NCBI RefSeq assembly: GCF_901000735.1
Contig: NC_081543.1
Span: forward strand, 28,290,251 to 28,354,250
DNA from: Corylus avellana
Taxonomy: Eukaryota > Streptophyta > Magnoliopsida > Fagales > Betulaceae
Reading direction: 5' to 3'
Length of the DNA stretch: 64,000 nt
Translations under genes and position numbers: made by a program
The notes under the pieces: generated by a model
What the model was told of the DNA's origin: nothing
The model's input: only the letters and a program-made list of their open reading frames with translations
The model's database searches: none
Shown here: positions 9,419 through 22,367 of the stretch, piece by piece
How the letters are laid out: each line of letters begins with the position of its first letter
Position numbering within the stretch: position 1 is the first letter of the stretch

Positions 9419-12400
9419 ATGGCTGCCTCTTCTTCGTCCGGCAGCACCAGCCATGGCTACGACATGCCGTGGGTGGAGAAGTATCGGCCCAACAAGGTCG
9501 CCGATATCGTAGGCAACGAGGACGCCGTGTCCAGGCTCCAAGTCATAGCTCGCGACGGCAACGTGCCCAACCTCATCTTATCCGTAAGTTATCTTAAGCT
9601 CTCACCCACCGAGTCGCAGAAGTTACAGTGTGCATATGAAAACTATGGATAATTTGTTTGTTTTTGCTGTGTTTTATCTGTCAATTAAACCGCAATGTCC
9701 TTTTAAGTTTGGGAAATGAAGCTTGCTTAGCATTTTCATGGTTTGTGAGCATTCATAGGGATGCAATTTGAGGAGATCAATAGTTATTGTACTTAACCCC
9801 ATTGGAGTTAGAGTGGCAAGCAGAGTCTTGATAAGTGCTTTCTACAGTGTGGGTTGAGAGTTCGAAACCTCACTTTCGCAATAACTCCTTTGGGGCCACC
9901 CCAGGGTTTGGCATGGCCCTATAATCGTCCGTGTGTTGCTAAGAGATTAGTTACTGTACTTGGATTCTGATTTGTTTTAAGACTTCATATTCGGCCTTAT
10001 ATATGTATGCATGTATATGTGAATATGGGATAAAGTTTTCCTCCAAATTCGTTCCTCCAACCCAGTCTAATAAACTGCCATATGTACTTAGAGCTTGTGA
10101 TTCTTATTTACATTTTTAATAGGATTAACAAAATAAAGGTTGTCGGGGAATTTTCTTCTTTCACCAGTTTTTCTTGAGTGAAGTGACCTGTAAACGAGTG
10201 AAGTGAACCAAGGAGCTAGAGGTCGAGTCTCACAGAGATAGATATCATGACCCCATATGCTAATTTTACATAGATAAAGAAATGTGGTCGAATAATTTAC
10301 CTTTGTTTGACTTGATTTTGCAATTTTTGAAACCTCAATGGTAGAGGATCATCCAAAGAGCCTCTACCCTAAAATCCCTCTTCAATAAGGTGATTCTAGT
10401 GGTATTTGATGGTTTCGTTAGGAATCGATAGTTGATATGTCAGTTAATAGGATTAACAGCATGTGATTCTCACATGCATTTTGAAAAATTCTTTAGAGAA
10501 TTACATGCTTTAAGGACAGATATCAGTTTAATAAAATGGTTGTTTGGAGGAACACTTTGTTCATGAATGTGTGCTAGTGTGCTATCTTGTTCTTTTTTCC
10601 TTATATATATGTGTGTGTGTGTGTGTGTGCGTGCTGATGTGTGAGTTCTTTGCTTTTTTATATATATGTGTGTGACCATGAGTGCGCACAAGTGCCTGTG
10701 TGGGGCTTTTCTTATATTTGCACGTGTATATGTGTGCACACGTGTAATATGCTATATTATTTTGTTTTTGAAATTGAAAAACTAGCTCAGTGAAGCGAAA
10801 TAGTTGTATTGGACTCAGCTGAGGGATGTGATATGTGTCTTGGTTAGAGTTGCATTTAATCGCAAGCAAATGGATCAGAATCTTTACATGTCTCAGTGGG
10901 AAGTTTGCATATTCTTTGATTATGTTTGTAACTAAACAAGCTACGCTGCTGCTGATTCTCTGTGCATTGCTTTTGCAGGGTCCTCCTGGAACTGGTAAAA
11001 CCACGAGTATCCTGGCGCTTGCGCATGAGCTTCTGGGACCTAATTATAAGGAGGCTGTTTTGGAGCTAAATGCATCAGATGACAGGTGGGTAAAATTTTA
11101 TGGACTTTTTGGTATTCAGTCTTTTTCCGAATCTCTTTGGTTGGCTTCTGAAATATTTTATCATTGCTTTATTGTTTAGGGGAATTGATGTTGTGAGGAA
11201 CAAGATTAAGATGTTTGCTCAAAAGAAAGTAACACTGCCCCCTGGGCGCCACAAGATAGTAATTTTAGATGAAGCTGACAGGTAGTTTCTAATAAATGTC
11301 TCTTGAAAATGGTGACACTCTTGAATCATTGAAATTTTGCCTGTTTACATTCTACTGCCCCATATTATTACAGTTTGTTGCTGATATTAAATTGATCACT
11401 CTTTGGTATATTTTCTTCCATCTGGCTCATGTATTTGTCAATAACCTTTTCAAAATTCAGCATGACATCTGGAGCACAGCAAGCTTTGAGGAGGACAATG
11501 GAAATATTTTCAAACTCCACTCGTTTTGCTCTTGCTTGCAATACGTCTTCTAAAATTATTGAGCCCATTCAAAGTAGATGTGCTCTTGTTCGATTTTCAA
11601 GATTGTCTGATCAAGAGATACTTGGTCGTCTGATGGTGGTGGTCGAAGCTGAAAAGGTACAGCTGGTTTCCTTAAGTAATAATGAACAAGTACTGCATAG
11701 TCAGCATTATTGTCATTTTGTACCGGTGCAAAATGCTTGCAGGTATTAGTTTAGCATCCATTCAGGGGTCTTGACATTTTTTGGTGCTTGAGAATAGAAT
11801 TGTTCTCTTTACCTAGATTGTCAAAAACCATTTATCACTCATTTGATTAATATTTCGTAAAATATTTTGATGATCATTTTGTTGACGTAATTATTCAGCT
11901 CAATTTTTTTCCCACACAACATCTGTGGTTGGCAACATAAAATCTTGTTCATGTGTTCTACAAAATAATTTGTCTTTCTCTCTGTCCCTCCCTGTCAGCA
12001 TGTCGATGTGCATATGCATGTTTAAGTTCATGTTTCTATTAACCACTCCTTGCCAAGTCAGAAATGAAATAAAATAAAATAAATAAAATAAACTAAAATA
12101 AACTTTTTGAATAAGTAAGTTTCTGGTCTTTTTGTCAATACATTAGTCTTCTTAGATTGACTCCAAATACCAATTTTTTTCTGATCTGCATTCCGTGAAG
12201 TTGGAACTCAGTTAACACATTTATAGGCTGTCTTCGAGGTTTGAGTTTGCGCTTGTATGTCTCACTCCTTTAGACTAACCTTTTGAGCCGCTGAATCATA
12301 TGTTGATTGCTTATTATTTAATGGCTAAGAGTATCTGCTTAAAGTGTGGTCTAAAAGATATTCCATTCTCCTGATCATTTAGATCTAGTACAGCTTCAGT

Positions 12401-13876
12401 TTTACTGTTATATTATACATTGACACTATTTTAAAGGTGGTTGGTTATCTCTCTCTGTAAATGGGGCTTGAGCAGAGATTTTGTCTGTGAGTGTTATACT
12501 ACAATCATTGCATTCTGTTGCTGAAAGATTACTCTGAAAATTTGACTTGGTGTAGATGGGCAGTTGTCTTTCATCTCAATGGTTGAAATCAGCACTGATA
12601 TTCCCCGGCTCAAACAATTTTATCTTTCCTCCAGAATGCATAACTCTTGTTCCAAGCTGCATGACCTTTATAGATATATAGCTACAGCGGGGTTTCATTC
12701 CCTTAGTTCTTTTGGTTTATACTTTAAGACACAAACAAAGATGTCAAGGAGTCGGTCATAGATTTTCAACATTAAACAATCTGCAAAGTTTGTTTTATGG
12801 CCTTTTTTATGAAAAGCCTTGTGGCCTTCCTTGGATTAAGATCTTGATATAGGAGCAGTATTCAGGATTGCATCAACACAATTTTTCCTGTCATGCTCCA
12901 TAATAATTACTTTTTTACAGTAAGATGTTTGATTGATCATCATGAACTGATTATACTACTAGATTGCTTGTATATTATGGCCTGTCAATTGTGCACTGGA
13001 ATGAAACCTAGTTCATGTGGTTGATTTTGATGGGAACATAAAAAACTAAGCACTGTAGAACAATATTTGTTTCTATTTCTATATAGTATATCCTTTAGAA
13101 AGAACATTTTAGTTAATATCCGTAAGCTTTGAACCAATTGTTCCTTTGGTTTACAACAGGACATGAGAAATGAGATTATATGGTAGTTATAGTAGCTTAT
13201 TGTTTGTTAAACCTAGACATCCTTTTGCCATGTAACTGATCTGTGTTTGTAAACAATGAAGGTTCCTTACGTTCCAGAAGGTCTTGAAGCCATAATTTTC
13301 ACTGCTGATGGTGACATGAGGCAGGCATTGAACAACTTGCAAGCTACATATAGCGGGTTCCGTTTTGTCAACCAAGAAAATGTTTTCAAGGTTTATGAAT
13401 TGGAGTACCTCGGCAATTCATTTTTGCGATATATATGTTTGTGGACGCTATAATGTCTATTGTTGGTTTTCAGGTCTGTGATCAGCCTCATCCGTTGCAT
13501 GTAAAGAACATGGTGCGTCATGTACTGGAAGGGAAATTTGATGATGCTTGTTCTGGTCTCAAGCAGCTCTATGATTTGGGCTATTCTCCTACCGACATAA
13601 TCACGACCCTCTTCCGTATCATTAAAAATTATGACATGGCTGAGTATCTGAAACTGGAGTTCATGAAGGTACAGATGCCATGCCAGCCTCAATACTTTCT
13701 GTCATCTCCTCAGATACTACCTTATCTGTGGCACCATATTTATTCTTGTCCTGTTTGAGTTTCAGGAAACTGGATTTGCCCATATGAGAATCTGTGATGG
13801 AGTTGGTTCATATCTTCAGCTCTGTGGTCTTTTGGCTAAGCTTTCTGTGGTTCGTGAAACAGCTAAAGCAGCATAG
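9419..13876 (+). CDS. RFC2: Replication factor C subunit 2 (small clamp-loader ATPase)
   Basis: Seven exons (9419-9583, 10979-11085, 11180-11281, 11461-11656, 13262-13390, 13474-13668, 13766-13876) give a complete 334-residue protein, the usual length for plant RFC2. It starts [20 protein letters not shown]. Walker A GPPGTGKT lies at residues 56-63, Walker B LDEAD at 120-124 and the arginine-finger SRC motif at 163-165. It ends with the helical collar domain. In the RFC1-5 complex this AAA+ subunit uses ATP to load PCNA on primed DNA in the nucleus. All junctions are GT-AG and keep frame. An in-frame upstream ATG at 9206 would add 71 residues unlike any RFC, so 9419 is preferred. Intron 1 carries a SINE and intron 4 is 1.6 kb. 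No truncation is seen. Confidence 0.97.
9795..9947 (+). mobile_element. SINE (family B) in RFC2 intron 1
   Basis: The segment is related to the SINE at 5171-5419: gcaataactcctttggggccacc here matches gcaaacaatcctttggggccac there, preceded by a B-box-like gagttcgaaacctc. Near-identical 14-bp repeats (tagttattgtactt at 9781-9794, tagttactgtactt at 9948-9961) flank it. The one mismatch suggests moderate age. Confidence 0.75.
10607..10632. repeat. (TG)n microsatellite in RFC2 intron 1
   Basis: This is a run of about twelve TG units with one interruption, followed by a second short TG/TA-rich tract at 10655-10675. Confidence 0.85.
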
Positions 13877-13889
13877 GTATTAGTAGTAG

Positions 13890-13957
13890 TTACAACCTGA
13901 ACCAGCTACAGTTTGCCCTCTTGTTACAACCTGAACCAGCTACAGTTTGCCCTCTTG
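13890..13957. repeat. 34-bp tandem duplication in the RFC2 3' UTR region
   Basis: The 34-base unit beginning ttacaacctgaaccagctac at 13890 is repeated exactly at 13924. The pair starts 14 bases after the RFC2 stop codon. Because the copies are identical, the duplication is recent. Confidence 0.95.
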
Positions 13958-15445
13958 ATGGTGAAAGTTGTTTTTGTAAACATGATATAATTGGCTCTTG
14001 GTTAGATGTTACCATTATAAGGGAAGTCCCAACTCCAATCTGAATTGCTTGGTAGTATTAAGTAGTTGAACATTAAAAAATGATGCCGGTCAGGTGGAGC
14101 CTAGTGGTCATAGGGCGGGCTTGGAATGAGCCATAGACTGGATTACTTTATACACGATTTTTTTGGATGGGGTCGTGTATCTGGGTGCTTAATGATGGGA
14201 AACAATGGATTTTGTAGGGTTGCCTGTGGCATTGAATTTTGAAATATTAGGAAAATGAAGAGTTGAAGAAAGAAAGGAAACTTATAGGTAAACAGGGAAA
14301 CCATAGAGACGGTATGCAATAACAGGAAACTCTAAGCATACATTGGTGAACTCACTTGTGATCTTTTAAGTAAATTACATATCATATTTATTTTAGTTGC
14401 ATGATCAAACAAGTCTTCCAAAGATGATGGAAAAGTAAGAGGATTAACTTGATGCAAATGGTTAAAATATCTTCCGCTTTGTATGATTATCAATTAAATA
14501 AAAAGTTATTTTATATATCAATCCTTACATCTACCACTACTGGTGAGGTAACGGCTAGTTTTCGCTATGCAGGGGGATATCATTATTGCTTAACCCAATG
14601 TTACGGTGCATTTCTCCAAGATTCCATGCTTTTAGTAAATGAGAGCCGATTATCAACGACTCTTCAGCAAAAATCTTATTACTATTTTTGTTAATTCTTC
14701 AAATCTAAATCATATTCAGTCGCGTGTCTACCATTTCACCACTAGTAACTTGTATGTAACTTTTTATAACGTTTTCTATGCAATCTCATAAACCCCAAAT
14801 GATAGCACAATTGATTGAGAATCACATTTCATAAAAATAAAGATTTTTATGTCTTTGGTTCAAATCTCCTTATAAAAAGACAGAAAGAAATGTTGTTTCA
14901 TATATCTAAACTATAGATTTAGTGTCCGTTTGGTTTAGAGGTTTCAAAACGTGCGGTTTGAATAAATGACAAATTCAAAACATAGTTAACAAATATGCAA
15001 TTTTTAAAAACATACATCTTTGCCTACAGTTTGAACATGTTGATTTTTTTTTTTTTTTTTTCAAAAGCACTCCTAAATAGGACAATTTTGGCATGAATAC
15101 ACTCTTATAAAAATAAAAACGTGTTTCCTACGAATTTCTCTACTTAAAAAAAAATCTTATTTATGAGAATTGTTTGTTATTTGTCCTTTGTCTATCTTTC
15201 TCCCATCCAACTTTTTGAAAATCAACCATTAGATCGAATCACACCTTCATCCATGTGAATCATACATGTTTAATTGTTGATTTTAAAAAAATTGAATGAG
15301 AGAAAGACAAGACAAGGCTGTTTAGGTTTTTTCAAAATAATATATGCTTTTTATTTATTTATTTATGTGTTGTACAGTAAATCAGATTCAACCTCATTAA
15401 GCTAACTTTGCTGTTAGTCCAGGCTGCCGAGTTTTTATGAGCGAG
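13958..15445. other. Intergenic region RFC2-RPL24
   Basis: No gene is seen. It holds the presumed RFC2 polyadenylation region. A stretch at 14085-14210 (ggtggagcctagtggtcata) is faintly SINE-like but has no clear ends. An AT-rich stretch at 14930-15075 begins with gtgtccgtttggttta, like a PIF/Harbinger MITE end, and includes a T run. Confidence 0.45.
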
Positions 15446-15449
15446 AAAG

Positions 15450-15463
15450 AGCCCATAAGCCCA
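15450..15463. promoter_or_regulatory. Two site II-like elements (AGCCCA) upstream of RPL24
   Basis: AGCCCA occurs at 15450-15455 and again at 15458-15463, reverse complements of TGGGCT. Site II elements of this type (TGGGCY) are bound by TCP factors and are typical of ribosomal-protein and other growth-related promoters. They lie about 150 bp before the start codon. Confidence 0.6.
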
Positions 15464-15545
15464 AAAAGAAAACATACACACATGGCTCAATCGAAAAACC
15501 GGTGTCGTTTTGATTTCTCAGAACACTTTAAATTTGTGCTTGGTG

Positions 15546-15554
15546 CTAGGGTTT
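15546..15554 (-). promoter_or_regulatory. Telo-box upstream of RPL24
   Basis: ctagggttt is the reverse complement of AAACCCTAG, the telo-box found near the transcription start of many plant ribosomal-protein genes. It lies 53 bp before the ATG. Its combination with the AGCCCA pair is the standard arrangement for such genes. Confidence 0.65.
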
Positions 15555-15606
15555 CTGCAACTCACAGGGGTTTTACAAGCGGAGCGGCGCACCATTCTCG
15601 GCCGCC

Positions 15607-17051
<1,445 letters not shown>

Positions 17052-18910
17052 TCTCCTTTCATATCTTTGTCTTCTGAGCATGAAACCATTAAAAGTGTTA
17101 TCTTTCTGGATTTTATGTATGGATTGGTTTGCCATGTAGGCAAAGCTTCTTTTGGTATTTTTCCCATGACATTTAATTGGAAGATGGGCAGATTTTGTAT
17201 CACTTAATAAGTCTAGCATTCACATAGCATCAGTTGACTTAGATTTTAGCCCTTTTTCGTGAGCTTGCCTGGATGATTCTTGTATTCTTATTGATTTGGA
17301 AGCAGAAAGTTCCAGTTTAGCAGAACCGAGCTTCATTGATAGTCCGAATCCGAAATGTAGTATAGGCCATTTTTTTAAAGCCATTTGAAGCCCACCCAGA
17401 AGTCGTAGCATAGGCTTGTACAATTATCATAAAAATTGGATGACCTGGTAATAAAAATTAGTCTTTCGATCAGCATTTGTTTTTTTTTAACAAGTGTTGA
17501 TTTAAAGGTTGATTTTTATAGTCATATGGTCTAATTGTATGACATTTGTACAGAAGTTTACTAAATAGCTTTTTATTTTTTATTGTTATACAAGCATGTT
17601 TGTTTAGCATATCAAACTGCTAATATCACTTGAAAGCCAATCTAAGGGGAAATTAGAATCAAATAATTGGTAAAAGAGAGATTCTAAACGACTCTCTTAT
17701 CTTTGTTTTTTTAAACTACTATTTTTTAACCATTAGATTTTTAGGACGGTGTGGGTTTCACATATCTAATGGCTTTAAAAATTGTATAGGAGAATGACAA
17801 ATAAGGTAAATGTATTTGGTTCTATTTTGGTGTCATGCATCTCTTGGAAAAGTGTTGCTAGATACATTATAGTTTTTACTACAAGCTTCTTACAAATTGA
17901 CGTGTTAGTTTACTTGGTATTTTTTCACCTTAGCTAGTAAATAATTAAATTTATTGGTCAAATGTTACTACTTATTTTTTACTTATATTGTACCACATGG
18001 AGTATATGTGAACTACCAAGTCTACCATATGAGTTTGTAAGAGAATTATGGCAAAACCTTTAATAGCCCAAGCATTTTCCCTTCACATGATATCTCTTTG
18101 TGGCATCCCTCTATTCTCCGTTTCATTTGAAATTCAACTCTTAATTAGAAAGTTTTCAAGTCGACCTAGCTCCCAATATGGTGCTCCAATAGATCAAGTC
18201 CTTCACATTCATTATATTCATCAATTTTTGTGCTTTTTAACCAATTCCGCCTGCACAGGCTCATCAATCAAATAATTCTCGTTACCATTCTCTTCTTTGG
18301 CATTCTATAAAGGAAAATATAAATTTATTTCACGAGTAATTGTACAATTTCAATTTCACTTGCTAGAACTTACTTTTAACTCTTTAAGTTTTTTGTATTT
18401 TTCATTTTACTATTTTTGTTTAAAATTGCTTACATGTTAATGGCATGCAAGCAATTCGTTTACATCAATTAAAAAATCATTTTTGATTTTATTAAAAAAA
18501 TTAAATTTTGATAAAAGAGGGGTTGACTCAACAAATGCGGTCACCCCTTTGTTTGGGTTGGTCAAGCGAGTTGTCCCCTTTATTGTGGTGGCCGTCCTCC
18601 TTGTAAGGGTAGTCCGTCACCCCTGTTTTCATATTTTATGTTTTTTAACAAAATAAAATTATTTTTAACCAACGTTAACGGGACAATTGTTGCTTGCCAT
18701 GAATCCATTAATGCTACGCAAGTAATTTTAGATGATTTTGGATAAAATGAGTGAAATGAAAAATGCTAAACTTGAGCAGTTAAAAGTTAGATTTAGAAAC
18801 TTGGATAAAAAGTTAAAAAGATCGCACCATTTTTCAGGAAATAAATTTATATTTTTGCCTCTTTCTTTTTTTGTAAAGAAGTAAAGAGCTCCTACTATCA
18901 GGTCCATCCT
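17052..18910. other. Intergenic, AT-rich; no gene
   Basis: The first 400 bp are the 3' region of RPL24. A partly palindromic stretch at 17670-17800 (both halves contain tctaatgg/ccattaga type sequence) and another around 17860-18050 may be decayed MITEs. Nothing coding is recognisable. Confidence 0.4.
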
Positions 18911-18918
18911 GATAACAC
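18911..18918. repeat. hAT target-site duplication, left
   Basis: gataacac is repeated exactly at 19728-19735. Confidence 0.85.
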
Positions 18919-19727
18919 TAGGGTCTGGGTATCGGTCAAAACGGTCCAATTTTGGCTCTTATCGATTATTAACCGAAATTTTCGGTTAAACGGTTTATTA
19001 ACAGGACCAATAAGAATTTTAACCAAAATTATCTGTTATAATGGTACACGGTTAAACGGTTCGGTTAAACCGGTTAACCGATATAACCGTGGGCTTTATA
19101 TTGATTTATTTTGTTGTGCCAAAAATGAGTTTTTTTTTTTACTTTTGAGATCCCAAATACTTTTTGTTAGGCTAAAATAACTTATTAAAAATGAGTTGTT
19201 TTATGGTCCAAATTCTTTTTGTTGGGACCCAATTATTTGTTTTTTGGGTTAAAAATTGAAGTTTTTTTATATTAATCCACTACAACCTTTTTTTTTTTTT
19301 TTTTTTTATATATATTATAAAATACTTTTTTCCAAAGCAAATTAACTAATTAACATAATGAATGCTAATTAGACTAATAAAACTAGTAGTTAATGAAAAA
19401 TGCTTTCACCAAAGGCAAAGAAATCCCATCCAATGCCATCACTAAAAAAAAAAGTCAAACCTACCCTATCCCAAATTAAGATAAGGTTGCATAGGTATAT
19501 ATATAATCCCAAAACTACATTGTTTTGACATCTCTACTCAACAGTTTATATCGTTTAAACGGTTAACCGATATGAAATTTTTAACCAGACCGAACCGAAC
19601 CGATAAGCATAGCGGTATAAAAAATTTAACTAATAAGGATATCAGTATATCGGTTACGGTTAATATCGGTTTGGTCGAAACCGGTACACGGCCAGTAATT
19701 GGTAACCGGTTAATCTGCCCACTCCTA
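18919..19727. mobile_element. Non-autonomous hAT-type element, 809 bp
   Basis: Termini are TAGGGTCTGGG and, reverse-complemented from the right, TAGGAGTGGGC. An exact 8-bp duplication (gataacac) flanks the element, which is diagnostic of the hAT superfamily. Both subterminal regions are packed with cggtta/taaccg motifs in either orientation (18935-19090 and 19545-19710), the usual arrangement of transposase-binding repeats. There is no transposase ORF. Confidence 0.88.
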
Positions 19728-19735
19728 GATAACAC
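19728..19735. repeat. hAT target-site duplication, right
   Basis: This is an exact copy of 18911-18918. Confidence 0.85.
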
Positions 19736-19921
19736 CCATTTTGCAACTTCTAATTACTATGTGACACATCATCAATTTAAGAAAAATGCAAAAAATAAAA
19801 GCGAGAACAATCACATCAAATCAGATAAAAAAAACCTGTAGCCGGCAAGACCTAGGCCCATGGGTCTAGCCGGTGGTGAACGCCTCAAACCCCACCGGCC
19901 GTGACCCGCCTCAAAACCCTT

Positions 19922-20012
19922 TTTTAATGCCTTAAAATCCGTTTCTAATGCCCAAAAACCCATTTCTAATATCTTAAAACTCGTTTCTAATGCTCAAAAC
20001 TCTTTTTTTTGA
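19922..20012. repeat. Degenerate tandem repeat, unit about 21 bp
   Basis: Four diverged copies follow one another, of the type tttctaatgcccaaaaaccca with variants. The upstream 19840-19920 stretch is unusually GC-rich for this region (ccaccggccgtgacccgcc). No function is evident. Confidence 0.6.
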
Positions 20013-20626
20013 TTCAAAACTAAAACCTAGAGGTGGAAGGTTAACCCTTTAGGAATTTTATCACCCTAAAATCAAGTGTATTTTAGTCCAACTTATTTTT
20101 GTGCACTTTTTGTGTTTTTGCTTATGTGTCGGTTATTGATTGGAGGCTGTAAAAGAGGTGTTATCAGGATGGTCATAATAAAAGGTTTTCTCAAACAAGT
20201 ATCCTCTGCCCTCCCTCGTCAAAACCCAAATCAAATAACATCGTATAATCGAATTCCAAAGAAACACAAACACTCCCCTAAATATTATTCACCTCTTTTT
20301 TCTTTTTCTTTTTTTATAAAAAAAATCACTTTTTATATCATATCATTTACTTTTTACTACTATTAAAATAAATAAAAAAATCACTATTTTTTTTTTCATT
20401 TTTTAATACCACTTTTTTTTTTTAAAAAAAAAAATTTATTCAACATGCATGAATAGTATCATGTTGTTTAACAAACAGGGCTAGATTTTCTCAAACACCC
20501 CGGCAAGCAAAGCCCACAAGTCCAGTACTAATCAAACTGTCCTACACAAACAAAAAGATGACTCTAAAGTCTAATCCATATTTGAAAACTTGCCATTACC
20601 GACCATCCAATAATAATACATCAAAA

Positions 20627-20630
<4 letters not shown>

Positions 20631-20663
<33 letters not shown>

Positions 20664-21660
20664 CAACATTCATTCAAACAAAGAGGAATACAGAGAAAAC
20701 AGAAGATAAAACACAAACAAGCTAGCTAAAATCCCAACCGGCCAGATCTCAAAAAACAGGAATGAGATCAGAAACGGAAAAGAAAGATGCGAATGCAGCC
20801 CGAGAAAACCCTTGCCGCGGCGCATACTGGTGATGGATACTACCATCGGGAGTTCGAAAACCCCTATCAAACATCTAAACAGGCTTCCTAAAAAGCCATG
20901 GAAATTTAGATGAGAAGTAACTATGAAAAAAGAATTTCCAAAAGGAAACCAAAAATAAAAGGAAAAAAGATCCACTTCACAGACAAAGAGTCTGAAGACC
21001 AAACAGATCGGGATAAAAACTAAGCAACAAATCCAAAGAAAATTATAGAAAGTTACACAAAGTAACAGAAAAAAAACTCAAAACACAACAGCTGCAACAG
21101 AGGGAGGATTCGGCGACCACTGCACGGCGTGTGGGACCCACGCGCTGACGCGTTAGATCTACACGCAGGAGCGTGTGGACCACGCTCCGGCGCGTAGAGG
21201 TCGAAAGGAGCCGCAGAGGAGTACGCCAGAGAGCTGGAATGCCGGTGAAGGTGGAGGATAGGCGCGTGTCTGGTTGGGGCTGATGGAAAGAAGTAGATCG
21301 GACTATGAAAAAGCCACTCTTAAAACCTACACAGATCCGGCCGGTGGAGCGATAAAGAAGACGTTCCATGGCATGGCGAAAGCGGGGGGAGGCGATCCAT
21401 TGCTGCTGCAGTTTTTTAAGGGTCAGGGGTAAATCGTAAAAGACGATAGAAAGATCTAGAAAAAATTCTAGAAGCAAAGGAGTTCTCTCAAGAAGAGAGA
21501 AACTCAGAAGGATATGACCAGGAGGTTTTCCTTGGTCATAGAGCTGTTGGATGTTGCAAAAAGAGTGGGGAGGAGGAGGGCAACCAGTAGGTTTTCCCTC
21601 CTCCTCAAGCTTGGCCGAAAATGGAGGCTTCAGGAGAGAGAAGGGAGTGTTTAGATATTT
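20631..21660 (-). mobile_element. Probable non-LTR retroposon without recognisable ORF
   Basis: On the minus strand it is a GC-richer island of about 1 kb that ends in a poly-A of about 27 (plus-strand T run 20631-20657) directly after tgtttgaatgaatgttggttgtt, a plausible LINE-like 3' end. Open frames at 21477-21043 and 21002-20670 resemble nothing I know. No target-site duplication was found, so its 5' limit near 21660 is a guess. It could be an internally deleted LINE or a retroposed transcript. Confidence 0.4.
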
Positions 21661-22118
21661 GTTGATGACCCTATATGTACGTTTTTTGATCTATCATTAT
21701 GACACGTTGACTCCGGGTTTATGAGGGTTTTGGTTAGGACTGGATCTGAGTTGACTGGGTTGGAGGCTTTTCTTTGTCATTTGTGGTGTGGATAGGACAT
21801 GGGGCGGGAAAAGGGTACGTGACAGTTCAAATGGCAGTTTGTAGTTTACCTTTTCGACAGTCAACGTATCCAAAGTGACTAAAAACGATTTTAGGGCAAA
21901 TTGATATATAAGGAGAAGTGTTAGAGAGTAAAATAAATAAATTTTAAAGTGACGTTTTTAATTTAATTTTCTCTCTCTTGTATGCCAATTTCGTTTTGCC
22001 ACGTCAATTTAAAAATTTTTCTTGATCAATTTATTTAGCTCCCTAGCACTTTGCATATATAAAAGGGTAATTTTATAATTAAGAAATAGGTGGCGGCTTA
22101 GAACTTTTAGCACACACA
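21661..22118. other. Intergenic, no feature recognised
   Basis: This is unique-looking AT-rich DNA between the retroposon-like island and a SINE. Nothing is supported. Confidence 0.4.
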
Positions 22119-22133
22119 ACAAACAGAAGAACA

Positions 22134-22255
22134 TGTCCCCAAAGGGTAGTTCAATCGGCTGGAGACCACGCCTCATGAAGCGGAAATCACTATTTCAAAT
22201 TTTCTTCCCCCTCTTGTATGAACATGTAAAAAAAAAAAAAAAAACAAAAAAACAA
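22134..22255 (+). mobile_element. SINE (family A) with 15-bp TSD
   Basis: It starts tgtccccaaagggtagttca, which carries a tRNA-like A-box, and ends in poly-A (from 22227). The 15-bp direct repeats acaaacagaagaaca at 22119-22133 and 22256-22270 are identical. The same family occurs at 25669-25775 (minus), 38492-38590 (minus) and 38645-38735 (plus). Confidence 0.82.
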
Positions 22256-22328
22256 ACAAACAGAAGAACAGGCAAAAGTAAAAAAATAAAATAAAAATAA
22301 TTTTCCATGTCCCAAAACTCAAACACAT

Positions 22329-22330
<2 letters not shown>

Positions 22331-22361
<31 letters not shown>
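22331..22361. repeat. (TA)n microsatellite
   Basis: An uninterrupted TA run. Confidence 0.85.

Positions 22362-22367
<6 letters not shown>

Noticed and set aside
10470..11004. Minus-strand open frames in the RFC2 intron 1/exon 2 area
   Set aside because: They cover a TG/CA microsatellite ([13 protein letters not shown] translation) and the complement of an RFC2 exon.
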